Below, one piece after another: positions 36,787 through 45,573 of a DNA stretch of 64,000 nt. The position numbers and the translations under genes are program-made. Under the pieces are notes generated by a model that saw nothing but the letters and a program-made list of their open reading frames with translations, made no database searches and had not been told where the DNA came from. Position 1 is the stretch's first letter; each line of letters opens with the position of its first letter. The DNA comes from Acidobacteriaceae bacterium (GTDB lineage: Bacteria > Acidobacteriota > Terriglobia > Terriglobales > Acidobacteriaceae): the NCBI GenBank assembly GCA_003131585.1, contig PKVW01000010.1:16371-80370 (forward strand). The letters run 5' to 3'.

Positions 36787-37458
36787 TTAGAGCTCGCGGC
36801 CATCGCTGCTGTCGGGACCCTTCCTAGGATTTAATAAGCCGGGCGCTGGCATCGGAACTATTATAAGGATTTCCGTTGCTCCGCTCGCCGCGCCCTCGAT
36901 TGCGGCCCCGGTTGCTTTTACTGCGTCCGTTACGGCCTCCTTTGCACGAGCACCCCATCTAGCAAAATCCCCATTCTCCATGTGTTCAGCCATGTGCTCA
37001 GCGTGTTCCTGAGGTTTGAGATTCTCTGCAGCATTTGTTCCACCGTCCGTCAGCGCCTTGTTGTGGGCCATGTCGTAGAAGCGCCCGCGTACCGCATCGA
37101 AAGGCACCTTTTCGCCGGGATTGGCAGCTTCCCACAACTTGCGCGCTGCTGCAGGACTTATCCGAGCCACTCCGACGGCAAGAGCGCCTGTGAGAGATGC
37201 CCAAAAGCCCTTCTTTGGCTGCGGAGGATCTTTCTTATTTTGCGGTTCGGCCTTTTTAGCCTCAGCTTCGCCTTGCGATGCCGCGGCCTTCGCCTTGTCC
37301 GCCGCGAATCCGAAGAGGGGGTCCAGCCAGAAGTGGCCGTCGGCATCTACCCGGTTCACCGGCGCGTTCTCCACGTACGTGTACAGATTCAGGGTTTGCG
37401 GGTCGCCGAAGCTTGCGTATGGCACCGTCACCGGCTTCGCCGCCCAGTCCGGCGTCAT
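36787..37458 (-). CDS. Orphan Rhs tip 4 with HNH/EndoVII-like nuclease C-terminus
   Basis: Core FMTPDWAAKPVTVPYASFGDPQTLNLYTYVENAPVNRVDADGH; tip YDMAHNKALTDGGTNAAENLKPQEHAEHMAEHMENGDFARWGARA. Core frame continues upstream to ~37597 (YKFGGKERDSESGLDNFGARYDASSLGR). Confidence 0.72.
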   Translation of the reverse strand: MTPDWAAKPVTVPYASFGDPQTLNLYTYVENAPVNRVDADGHFWLDPLFGFAADKAKAAASQGEAEAKKAEPQNKKDPPQPKKGFWASLTGALAVGVARISPAAARKLWEAANPGEKVPFDAVRGRFYDMAHNKALTDGGTNAAENLKPQEHAEHMAEHMENGDFARWGARAKEAVTDAVKATGAAIEGAASGATEILIIVPMPAPGLLNPRKGPDSSDGREL

Positions 37459-37641
37459 GAATCTGCCGAGACTCGAGGCGTCGTACCTCGCGCCGAAGTT
37501 GTCCAGGCCAGACTCGGAATCCCGTTCTTTGCCGCCGAATTTGTAGTTCTGTGCGACGGTCGGGCAGTCGCAGCGGCTGTCGTATTTTGCGCCAACTCAG
37601 GCGAACGCCTGTCGTAGTTGTACCTCCTTCAAATCGTAGGT

Positions 37642-38286
37642 TTATGGCTTGGTAGCCGCTTCAGCGTGAACTTTCGAAATGATTCCAACTTGTTGCATTG
37701 CCGAGAGGACTGAAACATCTGCGCGTTTACCTGAACGTGGGTCCTTCCAGTCCTCGTCCGAAACTAAATACCAGTCGTTGAGTTTCTGAACCGTTGCTGG
37801 CACAGATTTCTCGAAAACACCGATTGCCCTACCGGAAGCAGTTTCCGCGCACCAAAATGCACCTTGCACATAGGCCTGCCTATTTCGGTCATCCGCTCCA
37901 CGCCACCACATTCCATCAGTAAATCCATAAGGCCCTTGCCAGTGCTCAGCATATTTATCTGGCTTTGCACGAGGGGCCTTCTTGAGCGCATCAAGGATCA
38001 AGTCGCCAATCGCCGATTGATCCTTGTTTTCAGTCAAAGCCGCATCCACTATACGGATAACTGTTTCAAGGTCAGTTTGTGCAAAAGCGTTCTTACTCGA
38101 TAGAGCAGTTCTGTAGCAATGAACAAATCCAACTAACGACTGCGTTTTTTGCTCAGTTGAATATCCCTTCCAAGTATTGATACCTGGACTGCCCACGCTT
38201 CCGAATGGCGAACACGAGAGCAGAATGACGAACGTACCAATCGCCAAGCACTGCCGCGCAAAATAATTTCTATTGATTGGGGGCAT
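37642..38286 (-). CDS. Predicted lipoprotein, candidate periplasmic immunity protein for Rhs tip 5
   Basis: ATG at 38286 overlaps tip-5 stop by 17 bp; MPPINRNYFARQCLAIGTFVILLSC lipobox. Confidence 0.6.
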   Translation of the reverse strand: MPPINRNYFARQCLAIGTFVILLSCSPFGSVGSPGINTWKGYSTEQKTQSLVGFVHCYRTALSSKNAFAQTDLETVIRIVDAALTENKDQSAIGDLILDALKKAPRAKPDKYAEHWQGPYGFTDGMWWRGADDRNRQAYVQGAFWCAETASGRAIGVFEKSVPATVQKLNDWYLVSDEDWKDPRSGKRADVSVLSAMQQVGIISKVHAEAATKP

Positions 38287-39001
38287 AGTAAACAATCTCT
38301 CCATGTGTTGCATTAAAGACGGCACTCTGATGTGCCACCCCGTTAAACAGGCCGACGTTGGCCAGTATGGGACCACTGCTCCCGCGAGGTTGATCTCCTG
38401 AAACGCCTTCAGGACGTACTGAGGCTATATGACCATGGTCGGCGCCATGTTGAGTTGCAAAAACGAGCACTCCTTTGTTCGCTAATGCTTGCGCTTGGTC
38501 CGGCGTCACCGGTTGGTAACCATTCTTTGGGTTCGCGAGATTGTTGATTTGAGTATTTGCCGGGTAGTTGTTCCCCTTTGCGTCTGACAGCACGCCCGTA
38601 GTATTCGCCCCTGTGTGTTGCGCAATATCGCAAGCTGCCTCACTACAGTGCGTAGTCCCAGCAGTCGGTGTATTGGGCGCGTATTTCGAATTTGCCATCG
38701 CCGCATTTTGCGCATCGACCAGGGTTTGAACCTGATTTTGCGCCGTCTTGGCCGCCGCCTGGCCTGCCTTTTGCGCGTTCTGAGAAGCGGCGCATTCTGC
38801 TGACGCGGTGTCGTAGCAGGGGTTGCCGGAGTTGCTCTGGGCGTAGTCGCGGTGGCCGTCGGCATCTACGCGGTTCACCGGCCCATTCTCCACGTAAGTG
38901 TACAGATTCAGGGTTTGCGGGTCGCCGAAGCTTGCATATGGCACCGTCACCGGCTTCGCCGCCCAATCCGGCGTCATGAACCGCCCCAGGCGGGGCTTCA
39001 C
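38270..39001 (-). CDS. Orphan Rhs tip 5 with possible papain-like/NlpC-type Cys-His domain
   Basis: Core RFMTPDWAAKPVTVPYASFGDPQTLNLYTYVENGPVNRVDADGH; tip has HCSEAACDIA ... HGADHGHIASVRPEG ... ILANVGLFNGV. Confidence 0.62.
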   Translation of the reverse strand: MKPRLGRFMTPDWAAKPVTVPYASFGDPQTLNLYTYVENGPVNRVDADGHRDYAQSNSGNPCYDTASAECAASQNAQKAGQAAAKTAQNQVQTLVDAQNAAMANSKYAPNTPTAGTTHCSEAACDIAQHTGANTTGVLSDAKGNNYPANTQINNLANPKNGYQPVTPDQAQALANKGVLVFATQHGADHGHIASVRPEGVSGDQPRGSSGPILANVGLFNGVAHQSAVFNATHGEIVYYAPNQ

Positions 39002-39399
39002 TGACCGCCTTCAAACCTGGCATCCATGATTCTTGTGATAACAAGCTGGCTTCCCACGACGCCATGCCTTCGCAGGGCGGCGTTGAAGCGTCCTTCAACG
39101 ACGACCCGGAATTTTCGATGCTCGTTCTTGGCACGCATGGCTTGTACTCCATCACTGTAGACGCTGTAAAGGCTTTCTTTGGGCAGAGAGATCGAGTCCG
39201 CCAGGGTGATTGCCGCCCTGCAATCGGGGCTGGTAAGTAAGGTCATGTGATAGCTCGCTTCCACGTATCCGAACACCCTCACTATTTTCCTGTCGTATTC
39301 CCTGCGGCCCGCAACAAGCTCACACGGTGTCAAAGGGCTTGGCATTTCTTGTGCCGAAACCAGGATCGAGATGCATGCGAATAAGAAAATTGTTCTCAT
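38998..39399 (-). CDS. Small secreted protein, possible OB-fold-like, coupled to Rhs fragment 6
   Basis: ATGA overlap with Rhs stop; MRTIFLFACISILVSAQEMPSPLTPCELVAGRREYDRKIVRVFGYVEAS. Confidence 0.6.
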   Translation of the reverse strand: MRTIFLFACISILVSAQEMPSPLTPCELVAGRREYDRKIVRVFGYVEASYHMTLLTSPDCRAAITLADSISLPKESLYSVYSDGVQAMRAKNEHRKFRVVVEGRFNAALRRHGVVGSQLVITRIMDARFEGGQ

Positions 39400-40029
39400 G
39401 GCTTGATTCCTTGCGATTCCGCCCACTTTCTCGTCCCCTCGGTGTCTTCCTTAGACCGTTCCCTTACAGCGGCTTCTCGGAGGGTTTGCCTGTCGGCCTC
39501 CTCCCAGCTGGCCGTCGCATTTTCAACCACACCGTGCGAACCCAAGTGATCCGAAAAATAATAATGCACAGCTCCCGCGCTGTCGCGCCTCGCTACCCGC
39601 TGGCCGTTGAAAAAGACGTAGGTATTTTGGACGTTTCCGACCAGATCGGTCTCCGACAGGGAATCGCTGCTGTTGCCCCTCCAGTAGAGGGTTCCGGTAG
39701 CGCCGCTGGCGCAGGTGCCCGGAGTCGTGCCTTCCGTACACTTCTCCACCCGCTGGCCGTCGCCGTCGTAGATATACGAGTATCCGCCGGTGGCGATCAG
39801 CCGATTCTCCGCGTCGTAAACATACGATGCGGGGTTGTTGCTAGTCATGTTTCCTGCCGCATCGTAGTTGAAGCCCGAAAGCTGGTTGTTGGTGCCCGCC
39901 GACACGCTCAACGGCTCGTAGTAAGTCTTGCCCGAGATTCGGGTTCGATTCGTCAGATTGCTCCAAGAATCAATCGTAAACGTCTCGCCCCACTGCGGGC
40001 CGCTGGACGGTCCGCTGTTGATGCGAGAT
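39396..40029 (-). pseudogene. Rhs/YD-repeat core fragment 6, truncated both ends
   Basis: NYDAAGNMTSNNPASYVYDAENRLIATGGYSYIYDGDGQRVEK...VHYYFSDHLGSHGVVENATASWEE then diverges. Confidence 0.75.
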
Positions 40030-40425
40030 TCAGCGAGTCACGAACCCTGACTTCCGGACGCGGCTGACCTCGATGCGGCTAATACAACCAAGTTGCAAGC
40101 AAACACGGGCCATGAATGTCCCTTCAACTGTAACTAAGAAGGGTCTTGGATCGAGTTTGAGGCGCTTATCTTCAACCCCTGAAATGAAGTCGGGGGGCTG
40201 TGAGTCCCTCGCGTATCTCAGGATCACAACCCTTGTGCATCCTTCACTGCCAATCGCGGTCGAATGTTGGTCTGCACTAACGAAACCGGTCACGATAACA
40301 GTCTTGCCATCATGCTTCTTCGCCGACTTGAGCAGAGTGCAGACGTCCAATGCAGCCCCTTGGCCGCAAGCCGAGATGGCTAAGAGCAAAACCGAGGCAA
40401 AAATCAGAGGAACTGTTCGGGTCAT
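40030..40425 (-). CDS. Small lipoprotein, distant paralogue of 38998..39399
   Basis: LLLAISAC lipobox; DVCTLLKSAKKHDGKTVIVTGFVSADQH...EGCTRVVIL. Confidence 0.62.
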   Translation of the reverse strand: MTRTVPLIFASVLLLAISACGQGAALDVCTLLKSAKKHDGKTVIVTGFVSADQHSTAIGSEGCTRVVILRYARDSQPPDFISGVEDKRLKLDPRPFLVTVEGTFMARVCLQLGCISRIEVSRVRKSGFVTR

Positions 40426-40496
40426 GGATTCTTCCTCTTTTCATATTCTTGTCGAGATAGTTCTACGCTGCCGTGAGCGGCCTCCTTAACAGTGTT

Positions 40497-40605
40497 TTGG
40501 CGGGTGGCCCACCCTTCTGTCCCACTGTTTCTCTCCCGTTCCGGAACTCTGGGTGCCCCGTCCTTGCGTTCTTTGCAAGGGCGGGTACGATGCTGCCGGT
40601 ACTAT
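40497..40605. repeat. GGTGCCCC-type dispersed element
   Basis: ggcgggtggcccaccc...gggtgccccgtccttgcgttctttgcaagggcggg. Confidence 0.65.
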
Positions 40606-40657
40606 GGGGTCTGCTATGCCCAGCGGCTTGCATCGCAGTTACGGCGCCCATCACCCC

Positions 40658-41075
40658 GCACTTTATCACTTGTTCGTGCTACCGGCGATTGCCTTTGCTT
40701 GGTTCGGGCGCAGAGCCGGAACCAGTTTCTCTCGATTCTGGACCAGACCCGCCTGCGTCACCGCTTCGTGGTCGTCGGATACGTCGTGATGCCGGAACAC
40801 ATCCACCTTCTATTGACTGAACCCGAGGTCGGAACTCCCTCTACCGTGATGCAAGTGTTGAAGACTTCAACGTATGGACGACGAAGAAGCGCGTGGAAAA
40901 GCTCCGGTATACGCATCGGAATCCGGTGAAACGAGGACTGGTGGAATCGCCCGAGCAATGGCGTTGAAGCAGTTATCGTTTCTATCTTCTGGAAGAGGCC
41001 GGGCCGGTAAGGGTGAATGAGGGATGGCCGCGATTTCGTTCCGGGATCGTGCGGCGTAGCTTCGCAGCTGCAGGC
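40658..41075 (+). pseudogene. Decayed RAYT transposase (frameshift, internal deletion, in-frame stop)
   Basis: HFITCSCYRRLPLL / NQFLSILDQTRLRHRFVVVGYVVMPEHIHLLLTEPEVGTPSTVMQVLK / DFNVWTTKKRVEKLRYTHRNPVKRGLVESPEQWR*SSYRFYLLEEAGPVRVNEGW. Confidence 0.85.
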
Positions 41076-41077
41076 GC

Positions 41078-41165
41078 TCGTGATACCCGTCCTTCGCAAA
41101 GTGCGCGAAGGACGGGGCATCCACTGTGTTGCTGACGCCAGCGAGATCAAAAGCCTGGGCCACCC
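41078..41165. repeat. GGTGCCCC-type dispersed element
   Basis: cccgtccttcgcaaagtgcgcgaaggacggggca...gcctgggccacccgc. Confidence 0.65.
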
Positions 41166-41371
41166 GCTCGCCGGATATCTGCACTTTATCACTGAGCAGT
41201 GGCGCGTAGAAAGCCTGGGCCAGCAGCCCCCGATCTGGTTGACAGTCCCGACGCATAAGACTAGGGTTGTAGTTGAGGTGGATAACACCTTCTCCTCTTT
41301 CAGGTCCCCTGAACTAAGTCAGCTCATCTGAAGTTTTATTTCTTAGCAACCCCAACCCTAAGGAGGTTGCC

Positions 41372-41692
41372 ATGTTTGCACGCAATGTCTCCATCCGTCT
41401 GAAGCCCAATATGCTCTCCGATTACACGCGGGCATTTGAGAAAGACATCCTTCCTTTACTTCGTAAACAGGATGGCTTTAAGGACGAAATAACTTTCGCC
41501 GATCGCGGCGGAGTCGAGGTGACTGCAATCAGTCTGTGGGACAACAAGAACGTTGCCGACACTTACAACACCAATACCTATCCGCAAGTGTTGAATACGC
41601 TTGCGAGATTCATCGATGGAACGCCCAAGGTTCAGACCTGTGACGTCGTCAGCTCGACCTTCCATAAGCTTGCCATTGGCGTACCGGCGTAA
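41372..41692 (+). CDS. Antibiotic biosynthesis monooxygenase-like / dimeric alpha-beta barrel protein
   Basis: Strong RBS aaggaggt; MFARNVSIRLKPNMLSDYTRAFEKDILPLLRKQDGFKDE. Confidence 0.65.
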   Translation: MFARNVSIRLKPNMLSDYTRAFEKDILPLLRKQDGFKDEITFADRGGVEVTAISLWDNKNVADTYNTNTYPQVLNTLARFIDGTPKVQTCDVVSSTFHKLAIGVPA

Positions 41693-41826
41693 AGGACACT
41701 TTAAGCTTGTTGGCACGAGGGGGCGGCTTTACGTCCGCCTTCTCGGACCGCTCAACAGGCTTATTCGTAGGTCCCGAAATCCGTTGGGAGCGTGATCGAT
41801 ATGTATGCACTCGATTGGCGCCAAGG

Positions 41827-42102
41827 ATGACAATCATGCACCTAGCACTTCAAAACGCAGAAACTATCAATCGTCTGGTAGAACAGGGCGAATTCCTTCT
41901 GAAGACCTTTCATGCGGAGTACGAGAAAGATCCCGCAGGGTGGAATACCGAGTTCATGCGGGGCAACCTGGCAGGCTGGCGCAGCACACTACACACCTTG
42001 TTCCATGATTACGGTGAAGACGTGGTTAATCGCGTGCTCACCAAGACCTCCTTGACCATTCCCGACGGCGAAGTCCCAAGCAGTGCCATGCATGCCGTTT
42101 GA
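41827..42102 (+). CDS. Hypothetical protein
   Basis: MTIMHLALQNAETINRLVEQGEFLLKTFHAEYEKDPAGWNTEFMRGNLAG. Confidence 0.55.
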   Translation: MTIMHLALQNAETINRLVEQGEFLLKTFHAEYEKDPAGWNTEFMRGNLAGWRSTLHTLFHDYGEDVVNRVLTKTSLTIPDGEVPSSAMHAV

Positions 42103-42281
42103 GGCATCGTGCGCTCCGAAGACACTGCAGTCCGAACAGTCCGCGGAACGATGGAGATGACATTCCGGGCAAGGCGCGGAGTGATGTTTGGGGCGAAGAT
42201 CAGCTTTGCTGGGAGTGGCTGACCTAGGGTTGCGATGGTGTTGCAAGGCGCCAGCCCGCCGAGCTGTTCGCGAGGCGAATC

Positions 42282-43889
42282 TCACTTTTTCTTGCTTCCT
42301 GGCGCTTTCAGTCCGAAAATCTGCAATTGCCGGCTGCTAGCCACAAACACTTCGCCGTTGGCAACTACGGGAACCTGATTCGAATTGTTGCCTGGGTTGG
42401 GCCACGCGCCGGCTGCGGCCCGGAAGATCTGCTTCAGTGTGGCGCCGCTCAATTCGGGATTGAAGGCATAGAGATAGATCGCAGCATTCGAGCCGAAGCC
42501 GAAGACGGGCCGCGATAATGCCCAGATGACAGGGTTCCCGTTGCCGTTGGACGATACACTGGTGAAGAACCCTGAATCCTTTCCGCCTGCGATCGCAGCA
42601 GAGCTGCTGACTCCTGACAACAAGGGCGTGGATGAAGTGTGCACCTTCCAAACCTTGACGCTCCTACCGCCGCTGCTGACGACTCGCGCCGCGCCGTCCC
42701 GGGGATCGACAAAATACGACTCGCCGCACCAGCAAGGGCCGATGGAGTAGCTGCCCAGAACTTTGTTTTTGGTTGAGTAGCCGCCGAGGTTATCTTCGTT
42801 CATCAGGAACATCACCCCGGCTTTGCCCGCAGCAACGGCCAAATGCGGCGTAGAGCCTGGTTGGTCAGGCAACAGCATTACTCCGCCGGAACCGAAGTCC
42901 ACATCGCCCAGATCCAGGCTGTCCTGGTTGCTCGGGGTAAACAGATCCAGGGTGGCGTTCAAGGTGGAAGAAACCTTCACCACGCTTTCCTGGATGTTGG
43001 TTATGCCGTCATAGGTCAAATACTGGGAGTTGCCGGTGACGAACAGGATGTTTCCGGAATCGTCGGCGGCCGGGCCATAGCCGGACATCCAGATCGACGA
43101 GAGAAAATAGCTATTGGGCGATGCGGACTGGGTGTCGACGAGTTGGTTCGGGGGAAGCGGAGTCAACGATGCGGTGCTCCATCCCAGCAGCCAGCCGCGC
43201 GAAAAATTGGCCTGCGCGTCACAGAAGCTGCCGAACGCGGCATAGACATTGCCGTTGGCTAATAGCAGCGCCGGGCGCTGGCGCTGGTAGATGGCGTTGA
43301 AAGCGAATGTGCTGCCATCGGTCAAGGTGTGCGAAGCCGCGACTAACTGCGGAGTGAGTTTGTCGGTCAGGCTGCCGAGGTCGAGCGCGTGGATCCGATA
43401 GGCCGGCCCGGTCGAGTCGGTGCTGTAGATCACGACGTACATCGTGTTGGAACTGGAATCGATCACCGGCGTCGAATGAATGCCGAGGCGAGGACTTGGT
43501 CCACAGGCAGACGGAGGGGTGACTGGCGTTCCGAAATTCGGACTCAACAGAACGGCGCCAGTCTCGGCGTCGACGGCGTAAATCGTGTTGCCTTCGGTGG
43601 CGACGTAGACGACATCGTGTTTGCCTTGATAGTTTCCGCTGGTGATGAGCACGCCGGGCACTACGAGGGGCTGGCCATCCACCTGAGCGTCCAAGGCCAC
43701 GGTTTGCAGAAGGCCGAAGGACTTGGCGTTTACGTTGGCCGGAGTCAGCACCGCCTCGTTCTGATTCCATCCGGTACGATGGTTGTCGTAGTGGTAAGTC
43801 GTGATCGCGGTCTGTGCCGGGACCAGAAGCGTCCCGGCGACAATCTGAGATGCTAGCCAAGCGCTAGGACGAAGGTGTCGGATCCCCAT
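42282..43889 (-). CDS. Secreted PQQ-like beta-propeller repeat protein
   Basis: TTYHYDNHRTGWNQNEAVLTPANVNAKSFGLLQTVALDAQVDGQPLVV; VYVATEGNTIYAVDAETGAVL. Confidence 0.82.
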   Translation of the reverse strand: MGIRHLRPSAWLASQIVAGTLLVPAQTAITTYHYDNHRTGWNQNEAVLTPANVNAKSFGLLQTVALDAQVDGQPLVVPGVLITSGNYQGKHDVVYVATEGNTIYAVDAETGAVLLSPNFGTPVTPPSACGPSPRLGIHSTPVIDSSSNTMYVVIYSTDSTGPAYRIHALDLGSLTDKLTPQLVAASHTLTDGSTFAFNAIYQRQRPALLLANGNVYAAFGSFCDAQANFSRGWLLGWSTASLTPLPPNQLVDTQSASPNSYFLSSIWMSGYGPAADDSGNILFVTGNSQYLTYDGITNIQESVVKVSSTLNATLDLFTPSNQDSLDLGDVDFGSGGVMLLPDQPGSTPHLAVAAGKAGVMFLMNEDNLGGYSTKNKVLGSYSIGPCWCGESYFVDPRDGAARVVSSGGRSVKVWKVHTSSTPLLSGVSSSAAIAGGKDSGFFTSVSSNGNGNPVIWALSRPVFGFGSNAAIYLYAFNPELSGATLKQIFRAAAGAWPNPGNNSNQVPVVANGEVFVASSRQLQIFGLKAPGSKKK

Positions 43890-44066
43890 AGGCGGTACTC
43901 TCCTGAGCTATTTGTGGGTGCCGCCTGACGACCGCAGGCGCGGGGGAGCACCACTTGGGCGACGAGTCTATGACATTTCCGAGGGCTTGTAAAGCGCATT
44001 TGGCGAATGGTCGCGAAGCAAGTCGGCGACCGGGAAGCCGGGGAGTTGACTTGAAAGATGGTGGAA

Positions 44067-44603
44067 TCAGGCCTGGAATTCGGAGGCTTCGGGAAAGCGG
44101 AGTTTGCACTTGGCGAGGGCCAGGGCGAGGAGTTCCTCGATCTTGGTCTCTTCGCAGTTGCGGGACATGGCGAGTTCGCTGACGAGGAGGTAGCGGGCGC
44201 GTTCGAGCATCTTCTTTTCGCGAAAGGAAAGGGGCTTGGCCTGGTGAAGGGCGATCAGGCTCTTGAGGACTCCGGCGACCTCGAACAGAGAGCCGGTGCG
44301 CATGCGATCGGAATTTTCCTTGAAGCGGTCTTTCCAGTCGGCGGTGCTGAGGTCTTCGGCGATGGAGAGAAAGTCCAGGATTTTCTGCACCTCGCCGTTG
44401 CGAACGACGCGGCGAATGCCGACGCTGCCGACGTTGTTGCAAGGCACCATGACCTTGAGACTGCTCGACTTGATGGTGAGGAGATAGAACTTTTCCACCG
44501 TGGCGCCGGTGGAGCGGCTGCTAATTTGTTCGATGACCCCCACGCCGTGGTTGGGGTAGACGACCTTGTCGCCGATGTGGAAATTCAGATCAGCACCACT
44601 CAT
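44067..44603 (-). CDS. carD: CarD-family transcriptional regulator
   Basis: FHIGDKVVYPNHGVGVIEQISSR; KFYLLTIKSSSLKVMVPCNNVGSVGIR. Confidence 0.94.
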   Translation of the reverse strand: MSGADLNFHIGDKVVYPNHGVGVIEQISSRSTGATVEKFYLLTIKSSSLKVMVPCNNVGSVGIRRVVRNGEVQKILDFLSIAEDLSTADWKDRFKENSDRMRTGSLFEVAGVLKSLIALHQAKPLSFREKKMLERARYLLVSELAMSRNCEETKIEELLALALAKCKLRFPEASEFQA

Positions 44604-44886
44604 AAAAGGCACCCGGGAAGGAGTAATAGGGTCTAGTGGGGGAAAAGCGTTGTCTTTACTATAAACAGAGTATCCCGAAATGGGCCGAAAAGCAAGGATT
44701 GGTGCGGGGTTGGGGCATGTGGTGCGGTTCGGGAAAGTGGCGTTCGGCGATGCGAGATGGCAGGTGTGAGGTTGTAAGTCACTGTGCTTAGGCGGGTTAC
44801 ACGTCAAGCCCAGACTAGTTGTTGCCTAACGAGGGAAGCCAGGGAGGGCAGCGCATATAATCGCGGCGTGATCTTTGGCGTGATCT

Positions 44887-45420
44887 TTGGAAGAGGGAAA
44901 GTCTTCTGTGAAACCAAGCCTGATCAAACCGGCCCCGGTTACACCAGCCATACTCAAGCCAGGCTTGGGCGGCGACGATTCGCCGAAAGACAGGGCGGCA
45001 GGGCGAGTCCTTGGGCTGGACGTGGGGTCGAGAAGGATTGGGATCGCGGTGTCGGATCCTCTGGGGATTACCGCCCAGGGACTGGAAACCTTACAGCGGC
45101 GGAACAAGCGGCAGGATTTGGCGGCGCTGGAGCGGGTGATTCGCGACTACACGGTGCTGGAGATCGTGGTCGGGCTGCCGCTGCGCATGAGTGGCGCGGA
45201 GGGGACGCAATCGGAAAAGATGGAGCTGTTCGCGGAAGAACTGCGCAAGCGGTTCCGGCTGCCGGTGCACTTGTGGGATGAGCGGCTGACCTCGGCGGAA
45301 GCGAACCGGCTGCTGCGCGAGACGGATCTGTCGATCAAAAAGCGCGCCCAGGCGGTGGACCGGATGGCGGCTGTTTTGATCTTGCAGGCGTGGATGGAGG
45401 GACGGGGAGCCGGTCGTTAG
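44887..45420 (+). CDS. ruvX: Putative pre-16S rRNA nuclease / Holliday junction resolvase YqgF family
   Basis: RVLGLDVGSRRIGIAVSDPLGITAQGLETL; VVGLPLRMSG; VHLWDERLTSAEANRLL. Confidence 0.93.
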   Translation: MEEGKSSVKPSLIKPAPVTPAILKPGLGGDDSPKDRAAGRVLGLDVGSRRIGIAVSDPLGITAQGLETLQRRNKRQDLAALERVIRDYTVLEIVVGLPLRMSGAEGTQSEKMELFAEELRKRFRLPVHLWDERLTSAEANRLLRETDLSIKKRAQAVDRMAAVLILQAWMEGRGAGR

Positions 45421-45570
45421 CCGGTCGTTAGTCGTTCGTTCATCGTTGGTCTTTAGCGCCTCAGCTAGTGGGCTGATTTACCCGCGGCTCAAAGACTGGA
45501 GTGCCAAAAGCGCGCGCGGCTTGAGGCCAACGTCCAACGTGCAACGGCCAACGGCCAACGGCCAACGACG
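45410..45570. repeat. Heptad-type inverted repeat region between convergent ruvX and mltG
   Basis: GGTCGTTAGCCGGTCGTTAGTCGTTCGTTCATCGTTGG ... CCAACGTCCAACGTGCAACGGCCAACGGCCAACGGCCAACG. Confidence 0.55.
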
Positions 45571-45573
45571 TTC

